Assembly (NCBI RefSeq): GCF_032818155.1
Contig: NZ_CP102589.1
Coordinates: forward strand, 1,660,001 to 1,724,000
Length of the DNA stretch: 64,000 bases
Direction: 5' to 3'
Source: Niallia taxi
GTDB lineage: Bacteria > Bacillota > Bacilli > Bacillales > Cytobacillaceae
The translations under genes were made by a program, and so were the position numbers. Positions 1 through 12,096 of this stretch are shown piece after piece. The notes below the pieces were generated by a model, which saw only the letters and a program-made list of their open reading frames with translations, did not search any database and was not told the origin of the DNA. The first letter of the stretch is position 1, and the number at the start of each line of letters is the position of its first letter.

Positions 1-1
1 T

Positions 2-511
2 ATGGATGAAACTCGTGTTAAAATTGTTTATGAAATTCCGCTGTCTGAAATTGTTTATGACTTCTTCGATCAGCTGAAATCTAATACAAGAGGGTACGCA
101 TCGTTTGACTATGAGCTTATTGGTTACAAAACGTCTACACTCGTGAAAATGGATATCCTTCTAAACGCAGAAAAGGTCGATGCGTTAAGCTTTATCGTCC
201 ATAAGGATTTTGCTTATGAAAGAGGAAAACTCATCGTTGAAAAGCTGAAGGAACTAATTCCGCGTCAACAGTTTGAAGTGCCTATTCAAGCTGCTGTCGG
301 TCAGAAAATCGTCGCACGTTCAACAATCAAGGCGATGCGTAAAAACGTATTGGCGAAGTGTTATGGCGGTGACATATCCCGTAAGCGTAAATTGCTAGAG
401 AAGCAAAAAGAAGGTAAAAAACGAATGAAGCAAGTCGGATCTGTAGAAGTGCCGCAAGAGGCATTTATGGCCGTATTGCGCATGGATGATAACAATACGA
501 AAAATTCATGA
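2..511 (+). CDS. lepA: Elongation factor 4 (LepA), C-terminal part only
   Basis: The reading frame enters from the left edge, so this is the last 169 codons of a protein that is normally about 600 residues. EF4 is a ribosome-associated translational GTPase implicated in back-translocation and ribosome assembly. The GTPase domain lies outside the window. What is visible is the EF-G-domain-V-like part (motif [19 protein letters not shown]) and the basic LepA-specific C-terminal domain ([20 protein letters not shown], then a Lys/Arg-rich helix). The ATG at position 2 is internal, not the start. A terminator follows, so the gene ends its transcription unit before hemW, the same order as in B. subtilis. 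Confidence 0.96.
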   Translation: MDETRVKIVYEIPLSEIVYDFFDQLKSNTRGYASFDYELIGYKTSTLVKMDILLNAEKVDALSFIVHKDFAYERGKLIVEKLKELIPRQQFEVPIQAAVGQKIVARSTIKAMRKNVLAKCYGGDISRKRKLLEKQKEGKKRMKQVGSVEVPQEAFMAVLRMDDNNTKNS

Positions 512-523
512 TTTTAACAAAAC

Positions 524-570
524 GGGGTTAGGCTGCTGAAATAAAAGCAGCGCTAACCTCTTTTCTTATT
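524..570 (+). terminator. Rho-independent terminator after lepA
   Basis: The GGTTAG...CTAACC arms, extended by an imperfect GCTG/CAGC stem, are followed by a T-rich run (TCTTTTCTTATTTATTT). It sits 12 bases after the lepA stop and separates lepA from hemW. Confidence 0.8.
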
Positions 571-599
571 TATTTGCAAAAAGAAAGGACCGTGACATA

Positions 600-1736
600 T
601 TGATTAAAGCAGCATATATCCATATCCCATTTTGTGAACATATATGTCATTACTGTGATTTTAATAAAGTATTTCTTAAGGGTCAGCCTGTGGACGAATA
701 TTTGGACGCCTTAGAAAAGGAAATCAAGCTGACAGCAGCTAAAAACCAACATACACTTTCTACCGTTTTTGTCGGAGGAGGAACGCCGACAAGCTTAAAT
801 GCCAAGCAGTTGGAGCGATTATGTGCAATTATTAGTGAAAATCTTGTTTTAGATAAAAATGCCGAATATACATTTGAAGCAAACCCTGGAGATTTGGCTC
901 CAGATAAACTGAAGGCTCTATATGATGGTGGAGTCAATCGTTTAAGCTTTGGTGTGCAATCCTTTAATGATGAATTGCTGCAACGAATCGGAAGAACGCA
1001 CCGGGCAAAGGATGTTTTCTCTTCTGTTGAAGCTGCGAACAGAATCGGATTTGACAACATTAGCATCGACTTAATGTACAGTCTGCCAGGACAAACAGTG
1101 GAAGATTTTGCGGCAACATTAAAGCAGGCCTTCACATTAGATATTCAGCATTTTTCTGGATACTCGCTGATTATCGAGCCAAAAACGGTATTTTATAATC
1201 TTCTTCGTAAGGGCAAGCTTTTAACACCAGGTGAAGATGCTGAAGCAACGATGTACCGCCTCCTTATGGAGGAAATGGAGAAACATGGCTACAAACAGTA
1301 TGAAATAAGCAATTTTGCCAAGGATGGTTATGAAAGCATTCATAATATTACCTATTGGAACAACGCAGAATACTATGGCTTCGGCGCAGGAGCCCATGGT
1401 TATGTTAACGGATATCGCCGTTCTAATTTTGGCCCATTAAAGAAATACATGGAGCCTCTTGCTGAAGGGAATCTGCCGTTACTTGACAATCATAAGGTTA
1501 CTCGAACAGAACAAATGGAGGAAGAGCTGTTTTTAGGTTTAAGAAAAAACAGTGGTGTTAGCTTAAATTCCTTTAAAGATAAATATAATCAAGACATCGA
1601 GATACTATTTGCAGATGAACTGAAGGGGCTGTTGGAAAGAGGGTTGATTTCCATGGATGATGGAAATTTAAAGCTTACTTACGACGGACGTTTCCTAGGA
1701 AACGAAGTGTTCCAGTCATTCATTGGGATTCTTTAA
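600..1736 (+). CDS. hemW: Radical SAM heme chaperone HemW
   Basis: A 378-residue radical SAM protein of the coproporphyrinogen III oxidase-like family. The cluster motif is C12-x3-C16-x2-C19 followed by D-F. The absence of a fourth Cys after C19 separates HemW (heme carrier for respiratory enzymes) from true HemN. GGGTPT at residues 59-64 is the SAM-binding glycine motif, and a HemN-C-like domain closes the protein. The start is TTG at 600 with AGAAAGGA upstream. Older annotation calls this gene hemN or 'oxygen-independent coproporphyrinogen oxidase'. I prefer HemW from the Cys pattern. It lies between lepA and hrcA as in other Bacillus genomes. Confidence 0.93.
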   Translation: MIKAAYIHIPFCEHICHYCDFNKVFLKGQPVDEYLDALEKEIKLTAAKNQHTLSTVFVGGGTPTSLNAKQLERLCAIISENLVLDKNAEYTFEANPGDLAPDKLKALYDGGVNRLSFGVQSFNDELLQRIGRTHRAKDVFSSVEAANRIGFDNISIDLMYSLPGQTVEDFAATLKQAFTLDIQHFSGYSLIIEPKTVFYNLLRKGKLLTPGEDAEATMYRLLMEEMEKHGYKQYEISNFAKDGYESIHNITYWNNAEYYGFGAGAHGYVNGYRRSNFGPLKKYMEPLAEGNLPLLDNHKVTRTEQMEEELFLGLRKNSGVSLNSFKDKYNQDIEILFADELKGLLERGLISMDDGNLKLTYDGRFLGNEVFQSFIGIL

Positions 1737-1799
1737 TACCTTCCTTGCAGACAAACAGAATAAGATAAAGAATTTCTTTATGAAATAAGAACCAAATTA

Positions 1800-1827
1800 T
1801 TGACATAGTCCCCTTGTATTTGATAAT
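1800..1827 (+). promoter_or_regulatory. Sigma-A promoter of the hrcA-dnaK operon
   Basis: A perfect -35 TTGACA (1800-1805) is followed after 16 bases by GATAAT (1822-1827). Transcription would start about 1834, so the CIRCE element sits at the very beginning of the transcript, the usual arrangement for HrcA control. Confidence 0.8.
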
Positions 1828-1839
1828 TTATAAATAGAA

Positions 1840-1866
1840 TTAGCACTCGGTGCTAATGAGTGCTAA
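1840..1866 (+). promoter_or_regulatory. CIRCE operator (HrcA binding site)
   Basis: TTAGCACTC-N9-GAGTGCTAA is a perfect match to the CIRCE inverted repeat. It overlaps the likely transcription start and ends just before the hrcA ribosome binding site, so HrcA represses its own operon (class I heat-shock genes). It is the only CIRCE I saw in the window. Confidence 0.97.
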
Positions 1867-1880
1867 CAGAGGTGATGAAT

Positions 1881-2909
1881 GTGTTAACAGATCGTCAATT
1901 ATTGATACTGCAAGTGATTATTGATGATTTTATAGCATCTGCTCAGCCGGTTGGTTCTAGAAGCTTGTCGAAAAAGCCGGAAATATCCTTCAGCTCTGCC
2001 ACTATCAGAAATGAAATGGCTGATTTGGAAGAATCTGGTTATTTAGAAAAGACTCATTCTTCATCTGGACGAATTCCGAGTGAAAAGGGCTATCGTTTTT
2101 ATGTAGATCACTTATTATTTCCGCAAAAGCTTCGGAAAGAAGATGTGTTGACACTGAATTCCGTGTTTGCTGAAAAGATTTACGAATTGGAAAATATGGT
2201 CCAAAGGTCAGCGAAAATACTCTCAGAGTTAACAAACTATACGACAATTGTGTTGGGTCCTGCTGTTAAGGAAAACAAGCTGAAAAAAATTCAAATCGTC
2301 CCATTAAATGCTCAAACAGCGATAGCCATTATCGTGACAGATACAGGACATGTCGAAAATAAAATGTTCCATTTGCCGGAATCTACAGATGCAAATGACA
2401 TTGAAAAGCTTGTGAATATCCTTAATGAAAGGCTTGCAGGAGTCTCAATCGAGAAGCTGCACAACAAAATATATAAGGAAGTTGCTTCCTTATTAAAACT
2501 TCATATTAATCATTATGATTTATTTTTGAATTCTATCTATGATGCTGTTAAAATCGATACACATGAGAAGCTTTTCTTTGGCGGCAAAACAAATATGCTA
2601 AGCCAGCCTGAATTCCATGATGTCAATAAGATTAGAGATTTGCTGACCATGATTGAAAAAGAAGAAGGCATCCATGATTTGATTCGTAATAATTCAACAG
2701 ATATCAGCATTAAAATCGGTACGGAAAACAATGTTTCGGCGATGGAAAACTGCAGCGTCATTTCTGCTTCCTATTCATTAGGAAAAAAACAGCTTGGCTC
2801 CATTGCAATATTGGGACCTACGAGGATGGAATACTCCAGGGTTGTCAGTCTGCTAAACTTGATGACACATGATTTGACAAAAGTGCTGACAAGGCTGTAT
2901 CAAAATTAA
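1881..2909 (+). CDS. hrcA: Heat-inducible transcription repressor HrcA
   Basis: A 342-residue repressor of class I heat-shock genes; its folding is helped by GroEL, which couples repression to chaperone availability. The N-terminal winged helix is typical ([17 protein letters not shown], then [16 protein letters not shown] as the recognition region), followed by the long GAF-like HrcA domain. I chose the GTG at 1881, preceded by AGAGGTGAT at proper spacing. An in-frame GTG at 1860 would lie inside CIRCE, has no ribosome binding site and would add seven residues not seen in the family. First gene of the dnaK operon. Confidence 0.96.
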   Translation: MLTDRQLLILQVIIDDFIASAQPVGSRSLSKKPEISFSSATIRNEMADLEESGYLEKTHSSSGRIPSEKGYRFYVDHLLFPQKLRKEDVLTLNSVFAEKIYELENMVQRSAKILSELTNYTTIVLGPAVKENKLKKIQIVPLNAQTAIAIIVTDTGHVENKMFHLPESTDANDIEKLVNILNERLAGVSIEKLHNKIYKEVASLLKLHINHYDLFLNSIYDAVKIDTHEKLFFGGKTNMLSQPEFHDVNKIRDLLTMIEKEEGIHDLIRNNSTDISIKIGTENNVSAMENCSVISASYSLGKKQLGSIAILGPTRMEYSRVVSLLNLMTHDLTKVLTRLYQN

Positions 2910-2935
2910 CATCAAAGGATATAGTTAATAAATAG

Positions 2936-2987
2936 TTGTCCCTTAAAACAAAGATAGTTTTGAATGTTGGCAGGGACAAGATTTTTT
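2936..2987 (+). terminator. Terminator-like hairpin between hrcA and grpE
   Basis: TTGTCCC...GGGACAA enclose an inner AAAAC...GTTTT stem and are followed by GATTTTTT. The hairpin lies inside an otherwise continuous operon, so it probably acts as a partial terminator or as a stabiliser/processing site for the grpE-dnaK message. A -10-like TATAAT at 3031-3036 follows, without a convincing -35. Confidence 0.6.
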
Positions 2988-3088
2988 AAAAAAATGATAG
3001 TTTCTGGAAGCATTATATAGGCTGATTATGTATAATAGTTCACTGTGAAGACTATTAATGACAAATAATTCATTTAAGGGAGGTGAAT

Positions 3089-5562
<2,474 letters not shown>

Positions 5563-5580
5563 GCACATGCAAAACAAAAA

Positions 5581-5620
5581 AGTCAAAGTCAGGTAATCCT
5601 TGGCTTTGGCTTTTCTTTAT
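5581..5620 (+). terminator. Terminator after dnaK
   Basis: AGTCAAAGTCA pairs with TGGCTTTGGCT (two G-U wobbles) and is followed by TTTTCTTTAT. It separates dnaK from dnaJ and would lower dnaJ expression relative to dnaK unless read through. Confidence 0.75.
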
Positions 5621-5690
5621 AATGGCTAAAAAAACGTTCGTATTTTATAAAAAAAGAGCAGGCTTTTTCTAAGTCGTTAAGAATAAACTA

Positions 5691-5720
5691 TTGTACATTA
5701 GAAATGCAAAATGTTACAAT
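5691..5720 (+). promoter_or_regulatory. Candidate sigma-A promoter for dnaJ
   Basis: TTGTAC (5691-5696), 18-base spacer, TACAAT (5715-5720), 40 bases before dnaJ and after the dnaK terminator. No CIRCE is associated with it, so this promoter would not be under HrcA control. Confidence 0.6.
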
Positions 5721-5759
5721 ATCATCTATGTGAAAAGAATCGGGGAGTGGCAATTATAA

Positions 5760-6887
5760 ATGGATAAGCGAGATTACTATGAAGTCCTTGGCGTTGCGAA
5801 AACAGCTTCCAAGGATGAAATAAAAAAGGCATATCGTAAACTGTCAAAAATGTATCATCCTGATATCAATAAAGAAGCTGATGCAGACGAAAAGTTCAAA
5901 GAAGTAAAAGAAGCATACGAAGTGCTCAGTGATGAGCAAAAACGTGCCCAATATGACCAATTTGGCCACACAGATCCTAACCAAGGCTTTGGTGGTGGAG
6001 CTGGTGATTTCGGTGGCTTTGGATTTGAAGATATATTCAGCAGTTTCTTTGGCGGCGGCGGCGGTGGACGCAGACGTGATCCAAATGCGCCAAGACAAGG
6101 AGCAGATCTGCAATATACAATGACACTTTCCTTTGAGGAAGCGGCATTTGGAAAAGAAACAGAGATTGAAATTCCTCGTGAGGAAACTTGTGAAACATGC
6201 AGCGGCTCAGGTGCAAAGCCTGGAACGAAACCTGTTACGTGTAAGCATTGTAGCGGAACAGGCCAATTAAATGTAGAGCAAAACACGCCATTTGGGAAAA
6301 TTGTCAACAGAAGAACGTGTCAGCACTGTAATGGTACTGGGAAAGAAATTAAACATAAATGTGGCACTTGCGGCGGCACAGGTAAAGTGAAGAAACGCCG
6401 TAAAATTAAAGTGAAAATTCCTGCTGGTATTGATGATGGGCAACAATTGCGCGTCAGCGGCCAAGGGGAGCCTGGTGTTAATGGCGGTCCTGCTGGGGAT
6501 TTATATGTCGTATTCCATGTAAGAACACATGAATTCTTCGAGCGTGACGGTGAGGATGTTTACTGTGAAATGCCTATTACCTTTGTGCAGGCTGCACTAG
6601 GTGATGAAGTGGAAGTGCCGACATTGCATGGCAAGGTTAAACTTAAGGTGCCTGCAGGAACACAGACAGGAACGAAATTCCGTCTGAAAGGAAAAGGTAT
6701 CTCCAATGTACGTGGCTACGGTATCGGTGACCAGCATGTCATTGTACGCTTAATTACACCGACTAAGCTGTCAGATAAACAAAAGCAATTGCTGCAGGAA
6801 TTTGCAGAGCTAACTGGAAATGCCCCTCAAGGGGAAGAGGAAGAAAGCTTTTTCTCAAAAGTAAAAAGAGCCTTTAAGGGTGAATAA
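5760..6887 (+). CDS. dnaJ: Co-chaperone DnaJ (Hsp40)
   Basis: Stimulates DnaK ATPase and delivers unfolded substrates. A 375-residue class A J-protein: J domain at 1-70 with HPD at 33-35, a Gly/Phe-rich linker (about 77-115), four zinc-finger repeats ([32 protein letters not shown]) binding two zinc ions, and the C-terminal substrate-binding beta domains. Ribosome binding site GGGGAGTGG precedes ATG 5760. A 197-base gap from dnaK contains a terminator and a candidate own promoter. prmA follows 23 bases after its stop. Confidence 0.97.
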   Translation: MDKRDYYEVLGVAKTASKDEIKKAYRKLSKMYHPDINKEADADEKFKEVKEAYEVLSDEQKRAQYDQFGHTDPNQGFGGGAGDFGGFGFEDIFSSFFGGGGGGRRRDPNAPRQGADLQYTMTLSFEEAAFGKETEIEIPREETCETCSGSGAKPGTKPVTCKHCSGTGQLNVEQNTPFGKIVNRRTCQHCNGTGKEIKHKCGTCGGTGKVKKRRKIKVKIPAGIDDGQQLRVSGQGEPGVNGGPAGDLYVVFHVRTHEFFERDGEDVYCEMPITFVQAALGDEVEVPTLHGKVKLKVPAGTQTGTKFRLKGKGISNVRGYGIGDQHVIVRLITPTKLSDKQKQLLQEFAELTGNAPQGEEEESFFSKVKRAFKGE

Positions 6888-6910
6888 AGATTGATTGGAG
6901 TTGGTAGAAA

Positions 6911-7852
6911 ATGAAATGGTCTGAAATCACAATTCATACAACAAATGAAGCGATTGAACCTATTTCGAACATTTTGCACGAAGCAGGTGCTAGCGGGGTG
7001 GTAATTGAGGATCCCTTCGAATTGATAAAAGAAAGAGAAGACCGTTTTGGCGAAATCTACCAACTCAATCCTGACGATTACCCACAAGAGGGAGTTTTGG
7101 TTAAAGCATATCTGCCTATCAATAGCTTTTTAGGTGAAACGGTTGAGGAAATTAAAGAAGCCATCAATAATTTAATTTTATTTAATATCGATATTGGGTT
7201 AAATAAAGTGACAATTATGGAAGTGAATGAAGAAGAGTGGGCTACGGCATGGAAGAAATATTATCATCCTGTCAAGATTTCAGAGAAGTTCACCATTGTA
7301 CCGACTTGGGAAGAATATACACCAGTGAACAGTGATGAATTAATTATTGAACTGGATCCTGGGATGGCGTTTGGGACAGGAACACATCCAACAACAGTAT
7401 TATGTATCCAAGCTTTGGAAAGAATAGTGAAAAAAGGGGATACAGTTATTGATGTTGGTACAGGTTCTGGAGTGCTAAGCATTGCAGCCTCCATGCTCCA
7501 AGCAAAATCAGTGCATGCCCTTGATTTGGATGAGGTTGCTGTTCAATCAGCTAAGTTAAATCTGAAGCTAAACAAGGTGCATGAAACAGCTACAGTTCAG
7601 CAAAATAATTTACTTGATGGAATAACGCAAGAGTCAGATGTGATTGTTGCTAACATTCTTGCAGAGGTAATTGTCCGCTTCACAGATGATGTTTACCGTT
7701 TGTTAAAAGAGGATGGCTATTTTATTGCTTCAGGTATCATTCTTCAGAAAAAAGAAGAAGTAAAGGCTGCCATCATTGCTTCAGGACTTGAAATTGTTGA
7801 GACAGTCCAAATGGAAGATTGGATTAGCATCACAGCGAAAAAAGGAAAGTAA
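6911..7852 (+). CDS. prmA: Ribosomal protein L11 methyltransferase PrmA
   Basis: SAM-dependent N-methyltransferase that trimethylates ribosomal protein L11; 313 residues. Visible are the N-terminal L11-recognition domain (about 1-95), the signature [12 protein letters not shown] (151-162) and the SAM-binding DVGTGSG (181-187), then VANILAEVI, the family's NxL-type catalytic region. Closely follows dnaJ, as in the B. subtilis dnaK operon (yqeT). A strong terminator lies directly after it. Confidence 0.95.
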   Translation: MKWSEITIHTTNEAIEPISNILHEAGASGVVIEDPFELIKEREDRFGEIYQLNPDDYPQEGVLVKAYLPINSFLGETVEEIKEAINNLILFNIDIGLNKVTIMEVNEEEWATAWKKYYHPVKISEKFTIVPTWEEYTPVNSDELIIELDPGMAFGTGTHPTTVLCIQALERIVKKGDTVIDVGTGSGVLSIAASMLQAKSVHALDLDEVAVQSAKLNLKLNKVHETATVQQNNLLDGITQESDVIVANILAEVIVRFTDDVYRLLKEDGYFIASGIILQKKEEVKAAIIASGLEIVETVQMEDWISITAKKGK

Positions 7853-7857
7853 ACCTA

Positions 7858-7894
7858 AAAAGAAGTTTGTTCGTAATACTGCAAACTTCTTTTA
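7858..7894 (+). terminator. Terminator after prmA
   Basis: AAAGAAGTTTG ... CAAACTTCTTTT is a perfect inverted repeat with U-rich 3' end. It is placed inside what is one seven-gene operon in B. subtilis, before rsmE. Confidence 0.85.
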
Positions 7895-7962
7895 TATGCT
7901 TATAAGGCTTTTTCTTCCAAAGTGGGAATTCCTTGATTTTATGTAAAGGCAGGTTTTAAGCA

Positions 7963-8709
7963 GTGCAACGTTATTTCGCGGAAAATATAGAGGACACATT
8001 CCTTATAAAAGAAGATGACTTTCATCATATTACAAGAGTTATGCGCATGAAGCTTGGCGATGAAATATATTGTGTCAATTCTAATCAGCAAACTGCTCGC
8101 TGTTCTATTGAAAATATTACCGAAAACGAAATCGAAGCAAAAGTGGTACAATGGGTAGACGGAGACATGGAGCTACCTGTCACTGTAACAATAGTAAGCG
8201 GCCTGCCAAAAGGGGATAAGCTGGAATGGATTATCCAAAAAGGCACAGAACTAGGTGCGCATGAGTTTATCCCTTTTATTGCATCTCGCTCGATTGTAAA
8301 ATGGGACGCAAAAAAGTCCGATAAAAAGATCAGCCGCTGGAATAAAATTGCTAAGGAAGCGGCAGAGCAGTCGCATCGCGCTGTTTTACCGAATGTTTCC
8401 ACACCAGTTTCAGTGAAGGAGCTTATAAAAAAAGCTGCAGAATATGACGTCAAAATCGTCGCGTACGAAGAAGAGGCTAAGCTAGGGGAAACCGCTAATC
8501 TTGCAAAGGCGCTTTCTTCCTTGAACAAGGGACAAACGCTGCTTGCAGTATTCGGACCTGAAGGCGGCCTAACTGATTCAGAGGTTGAGCTCCTGATGGA
8601 AAACGGCTTTATAGCATGTGGACTCGGACCAAGAATTTTAAGAACGGAAACAGCACCATTATACTTACTTTCGGCTGTTTCCTATCATTTTGAACTATTG
8701 AATAGATGA
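7963..8709 (+). CDS. rsmE: 16S rRNA (uracil1498-N3)-methyltransferase RsmE
   Basis: SPOUT-class methyltransferase that methylates U1498 of 16S rRNA; 248 residues. An N-terminal PUA-like domain (MQRYFAENIED) is followed by the SPOUT knot with GPEGGLTDSEVE and LGPRILRTETAPLYLLSA, the SAM-binding deep trefoil knot. Start is GTG at 7963 with AAGGCAGG upstream; the MQRYF start matches the family. mtaB begins 10 bases after its stop, so the two are co-transcribed. Confidence 0.94.
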   Translation: MQRYFAENIEDTFLIKEDDFHHITRVMRMKLGDEIYCVNSNQQTARCSIENITENEIEAKVVQWVDGDMELPVTVTIVSGLPKGDKLEWIIQKGTELGAHEFIPFIASRSIVKWDAKKSDKKISRWNKIAKEAAEQSHRAVLPNVSTPVSVKELIKKAAEYDVKIVAYEEEAKLGETANLAKALSSLNKGQTLLAVFGPEGGLTDSEVELLMENGFIACGLGPRILRTETAPLYLLSAVSYHFELLNR

Positions 8710-8719
8710 GGTGAACAAT

Positions 8720-10072
8720 ATGCCAACAGTTGCTTTTCACACATTAGGTTGTAAAGTAAATCATTATGAAACAGAGGCTATATGGCAATTATTTAAAGAA
8801 CAAGGATACGATAGAGTAGAGTATGAAAACATGTCAGATGTTTATGTCATCAATACATGTACAGTTACAAATACAGGGGATAAAAAAAGCCGTCAGGTTA
8901 TAAGAAGAGCAGTTCGAAAAAATCCTGATGCTGTTATTTGTGTTACTGGGTGTTATGCACAAACATCACCAGCTGAGATTATGGCAATACCTGGTGTCGA
9001 CATTGTAGTAGGAACACAGGATCGTGTGAAAATGCTTGATTATATCACACAATTTAAAGTAGAACGTCAGCCGATTAACGCAGTTGGTAATATCATGAAA
9101 AACAGAGTGTACGAGGAATTAGACGTTCCCGCATTTACTGACAGAACGAGAGCTTCCTTGAAAATCCAAGAAGGCTGTAACAACTTCTGCACATTCTGTA
9201 TTATTCCATGGGCTCGAGGTTTAATGCGGTCAAGAGATCCGAAAGAAGTAATCAGACAAGCGCAACAGCTAGTTCATGCAGGCTATAAGGAGATCGTTCT
9301 TACAGGTATCCATACAGGCGGATACGGGGAAGATATGAAAGATTATAATCTTGCCAGACTACTTCGCGATTTGGAATCTCAAGTAAAAGGACTGAAAAGA
9401 CTTCGTATTTCTTCCATTGAAGCGAGCCAAATTACAGACGAAGTAATTGAAGTATTAAATGATTCGAAAATAATTGTTAACCATCTTCATATCCCGATTC
9501 AATCAGGTTCAGATACTGTATTGAAAAGGATGAGAAGAAAGTATACGATGGAATTCTTTGCTGAGAGAATTACCCGCTTAAAAGAGGCACTTCCAGGACT
9601 TGCTGTTACTTCTGACGTCATTGTCGGCTTCCCAGGTGAGACAGAGGAAGAGTTTATGGAAACATACAACTTCATAAAAGAGCATAAATTCTCTGAACTT
9701 CATGTTTTCCCATATTCAAAGAGAACAGGAACGCCAGCTGCAAGAATGGATGACCAGATTGACGAAGAGGTGAAGAACGAGCGTGTACATCGCCTTATCG
9801 CTTTGTCTGACCAGCTTGCAAAAGAATATGCCTCTAATTATGAAGGAGAGGTTGTCGAAGTGATTCCGGAAGAGAAGTATAAGGAATCTGACGGTGACGA
9901 TTTGTATGTTGGCTATACAGATAACTATCTAAAAGTCGTATTCCCAGCAACAGAAAGCATGGTTGGCCAAATTGTAAAAGTGAAAATTACAAAAGCAGGA
10001 TATCCTGTTAACGAAGGTCAATTTGTACGTGCTTTGGAAGAATATACAGAAACCGAAAAAGCTATTGTATAA
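8720..10072 (+). CDS. mtaB: tRNA N6-threonylcarbamoyladenosine37 methylthiotransferase MtaB
   Basis: Radical SAM enzyme converting t6A37 to ms2t6A37 in tRNAs reading ANN codons; about 450 residues. The N-terminal UPF0004 domain supplies Cys ligands of the first cluster (LGCKVNHYE, NTCTVTN, TGCYAQ). The radical SAM cluster is CNNFCTFC, and a TRAM domain ends the protein. I chose ATG 8720 because GAGGTG (8708-8713) lies at correct spacing; the GTG at 8711 is part of that site. Corresponds to B. subtilis yqeV, last gene of the dnaK operon. Confidence 0.95.
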   Translation: MPTVAFHTLGCKVNHYETEAIWQLFKEQGYDRVEYENMSDVYVINTCTVTNTGDKKSRQVIRRAVRKNPDAVICVTGCYAQTSPAEIMAIPGVDIVVGTQDRVKMLDYITQFKVERQPINAVGNIMKNRVYEELDVPAFTDRTRASLKIQEGCNNFCTFCIIPWARGLMRSRDPKEVIRQAQQLVHAGYKEIVLTGIHTGGYGEDMKDYNLARLLRDLESQVKGLKRLRISSIEASQITDEVIEVLNDSKIIVNHLHIPIQSGSDTVLKRMRRKYTMEFFAERITRLKEALPGLAVTSDVIVGFPGETEEEFMETYNFIKEHKFSELHVFPYSKRTGTPAARMDDQIDEEVKNERVHRLIALSDQLAKEYASNYEGEVVEVIPEEKYKESDGDDLYVGYTDNYLKVVFPATESMVGQIVKVKITKAGYPVNEGQFVRALEEYTETEKAIV

Positions 10073-10095
10073 TAGAATAGCAGGCAGTTTTTAAT

Positions 10096-10123
10096 GGAAA
10101 AGCATCAGAATTGATGCTTTTCC
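10096..10123 (+). terminator. Hairpin after mtaB
   Basis: GGAAAAGCATC...GATGCTTTTCC is a perfect inverted repeat, but no U-run follows (CATATCCC), so it may be a weak terminator or mRNA 3'-end stabiliser. Confidence 0.55.
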
Positions 10124-10181
10124 ATATCCCTTTGTAAGACAAAGATCTATACATACTATTGTTAAAAGGAGCCATTAAAAT

Positions 10182-10853
10182 ATGAGCAGCCAAATTGCAA
10201 AAATGATTGATCACACATTATTGAAAGCAGATGCAACAAAAGAACAGGTTAAAACATTATGTGAGGAAGCAAAAGAATATAGCTTTGCTTCTGTATGTGT
10301 AAACCCAACATGGGTTCAATATGCAAGTGAACTTTTAGCAGGTACAGAAGTGAAAGTTTGCACGGTTATTGGATTCCCATTAGGTGCGACTACTTCTGCT
10401 ACGAAGGCTTTTGAAACAGCTAACGCGATCGAAAATGGTGCGACAGAAGTCGATATGGTTATCAACATCGGTGCATTAAAAGACAAGAACTTTGATCTTG
10501 TGAAGGAAGATATTAAAGCAGTAGTTGATGCAGCAAAAGGCAAAGCACTTACAAAGGTAATTATTGAAACTAGTTTGCTTACAGATGAAGAGAAAGAAAA
10601 AGCATGTGTCTTGGCAGTTGAAGCAGGTACAGACTTCGTGAAAACGTCTACTGGCTTTTCAACAGGAGGCGCAACGGTAGAAGATATTGCGCTTATGAGA
10701 AAGACAGTCGGGCCAGAAATTGGCGTTAAAGCATCTGGCGGCGTTAGAAGCAGTGAAGATACAGAAAAGATGATTGAAGCAGGAGCTACTCGTATTGGTG
10801 CAAGCTCAGGCGTTGCAATTGTTAACGGACTTACAAGCAATAGTGACTATTAA
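10182..10853 (+). CDS. deoC: Deoxyribose-phosphate aldolase DeoC
   Basis: Cleaves 2-deoxyribose-5-phosphate to glyceraldehyde-3-phosphate and acetaldehyde in deoxynucleoside catabolism. 223-residue TIM barrel with the Schiff-base lysine in DFVKTSTGF, the second active-site lysine in GVKASGGVR, and the N-terminal [11 protein letters not shown] signature. AAAAGGAG precedes the ATG. It stands alone between mtaB and a strong terminator. No other deo/dra-type operon gene (nupC, pdp, deoR) is nearby, although cdd lies 11 kb downstream. Confidence 0.96.
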   Translation: MSSQIAKMIDHTLLKADATKEQVKTLCEEAKEYSFASVCVNPTWVQYASELLAGTEVKVCTVIGFPLGATTSATKAFETANAIENGATEVDMVINIGALKDKNFDLVKEDIKAVVDAAKGKALTKVIIETSLLTDEEKEKACVLAVEAGTDFVKTSTGFSTGGATVEDIALMRKTVGPEIGVKASGGVRSSEDTEKMIEAGATRIGASSGVAIVNGLTSNSDY

Positions 10854-10861
10854 ACAAAATA

Positions 10862-10897
10862 GGATGGCTACCTAAGACAGGTAGCCATCTTTTTTTA
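10862..10897. terminator. Bidirectional terminator between deoC and the Na/Pi transporter gene
   Basis: GATGGCTACCT...AGGTAGCCATC followed by TTTTTTT on the + strand. The opposite side has AAACAAAAT, giving a U-rich end for the convergent gene too, whose stop overlaps the T-run. Confidence 0.9.
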
Positions 10898-11812
10898 TTT
10901 ATGAAGCCTCATAATCCACCTGCCAAACTGTTCTGCAAATGGAAGGACAATAATGGAGGAAAGAACATTAAATAAAAGGCTCGCATGTGCAAGCTGTACG
11001 TCTTTGGCGCTTGTCATAAATTCTACAGCATCCTTCAATTGGCCGATAAATGGGTAGAACAGCACCGCACCGCCAATATTGAGCCATATATGGGCGTAGG
11101 CACATAGCTTGGCCTCTTTGTCTGCACCAATTGAAGCCAGATAGGATGTAATGCATGTGCCGATATTAGAGCCAAGCATAATGGCAATACCAGCCTCGAT
11201 GGACAGCATATCTGCAGTCAAAAAACCCATGATAATGCCAATTGTGGCGGTGCTTGATTGGATTAACGCTGTAATCAGGATGCCGAGTGATAAAGCCCAA
11301 AAAATATGATTAGACAAATGGGCGAGGAAGGTCTGCATAAGAGGGTTTTCCTGAATAATCCCGGCAAAGTATTTAAATCCTTTCATTGCTGTAAAAACAA
11401 TCGATATACCAAGTAATACAAAGCCAATACTTCTTAGCTTATATTTGTTGATGAGGATGCCAAGTGCGCCAGCAGCTGCTAACGGAAGTAAATAGTCACT
11501 TATATCATAGGTGATGAACTCTGTTGTAAAGGTTGTCCCGATATTTGTTCCAAGAATAATTCCGATTGACTGGGGAAATGTCAGTACTCGTGCTGCGATT
11601 AAGCCGATTGTCAGCACCATAACAGCAGAGCTGCTTTGCAGGACTGCTGTAATGACAATGGCAGCAATCATCCCCTTCCAAGGCTTGTTCGTTAGTTTTT
11701 CTAGCAAGGCTTTAAACGAATGGGAAGACAGATTGAAAAGTCCAGTTCGAAGCATTGTCATACCGTAAATAAACAGCAGGATTAACAAAATAAAAAGTCC
11801 AATATACAGCAT
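10895..11812 (-). CDS. yqeW: Na/Pi-cotransporter family membrane protein (YqeW-like)
   Basis: Integral membrane protein of 305 residues with about eight to nine hydrophobic segments. Two inverted-repeat signatures of the Na/Pi cotransporter II (NptA/PNaS) family are present: AVLQSSSAVMVLTIG near residue 60 and ALIQSSTATIGIIMG in the second half. Likely moves phosphate or another anion with sodium; substrate not shown. It lacks the C-terminal PhoU-like domain seen in longer relatives. Position before rpsU matches B. subtilis yqeW. Convergent with deoC, sharing a terminator. Confidence 0.85.
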   Translation of the reverse strand: MLYIGLFILLILLFIYGMTMLRTGLFNLSSHSFKALLEKLTNKPWKGMIAAIVITAVLQSSSAVMVLTIGLIAARVLTFPQSIGIILGTNIGTTFTTEFITYDISDYLLPLAAAGALGILINKYKLRSIGFVLLGISIVFTAMKGFKYFAGIIQENPLMQTFLAHLSNHIFWALSLGILITALIQSSTATIGIIMGFLTADMLSIEAGIAIMLGSNIGTCITSYLASIGADKEAKLCAYAHIWLNIGGAVLFYPFIGQLKDAVEFMTSAKDVQLAHASLLFNVLSSIIVLPFAEQFGRWIMRLHK

Positions 11813-12006
11813 ATATGTTCACTCCTTCAAAAAAATATATGAAAAAAGAGGATAGGACATGCTAAAAATGAAAAATGATAGAGATATACAAGATTTAAAG
11901 TTGTATTTTGTGGTAATATATAAGTGTGAGAATGGACAATGAGGGATACTTGTTTAGAAATCACAAAAAAAAATCAAAACAATTTTCGGTACAGGGCTAA
12001 ATACAG

Positions 12007-12035
12007 TTGACCTTGCTTCCTTGATATATTATAAT
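12007..12035 (+). promoter_or_regulatory. Sigma-A promoter of rpsU-yqeY
   Basis: TTGACC (12007-12012), exactly 17 bases, TATAAT (12030-12035). Near-consensus, as expected for a ribosomal protein gene. The leader to the rpsU start is about 55 bases. Confidence 0.88.
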
Positions 12036-12096
12036 GTCAAGGTACATGGTATCCATGAGATGTTAGTGTGTTGTGTTTCGGAGGGAGGGAAAGAGA

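Noticed and set aside
683..1135. 150-codon minus-strand ORF
   Set aside because: Antisense to hemW with Ser/Leu-rich composition typical of a shadow frame.
5855..6307. 150-codon minus-strand ORF rich in Pro
   Set aside because: Antisense to dnaJ; the Pro run comes from the Gly-rich linker of DnaJ read backwards.
10316..10840. 174-codon minus-strand ORF
   Set aside because: Antisense to deoC, composition of a shadow frame.
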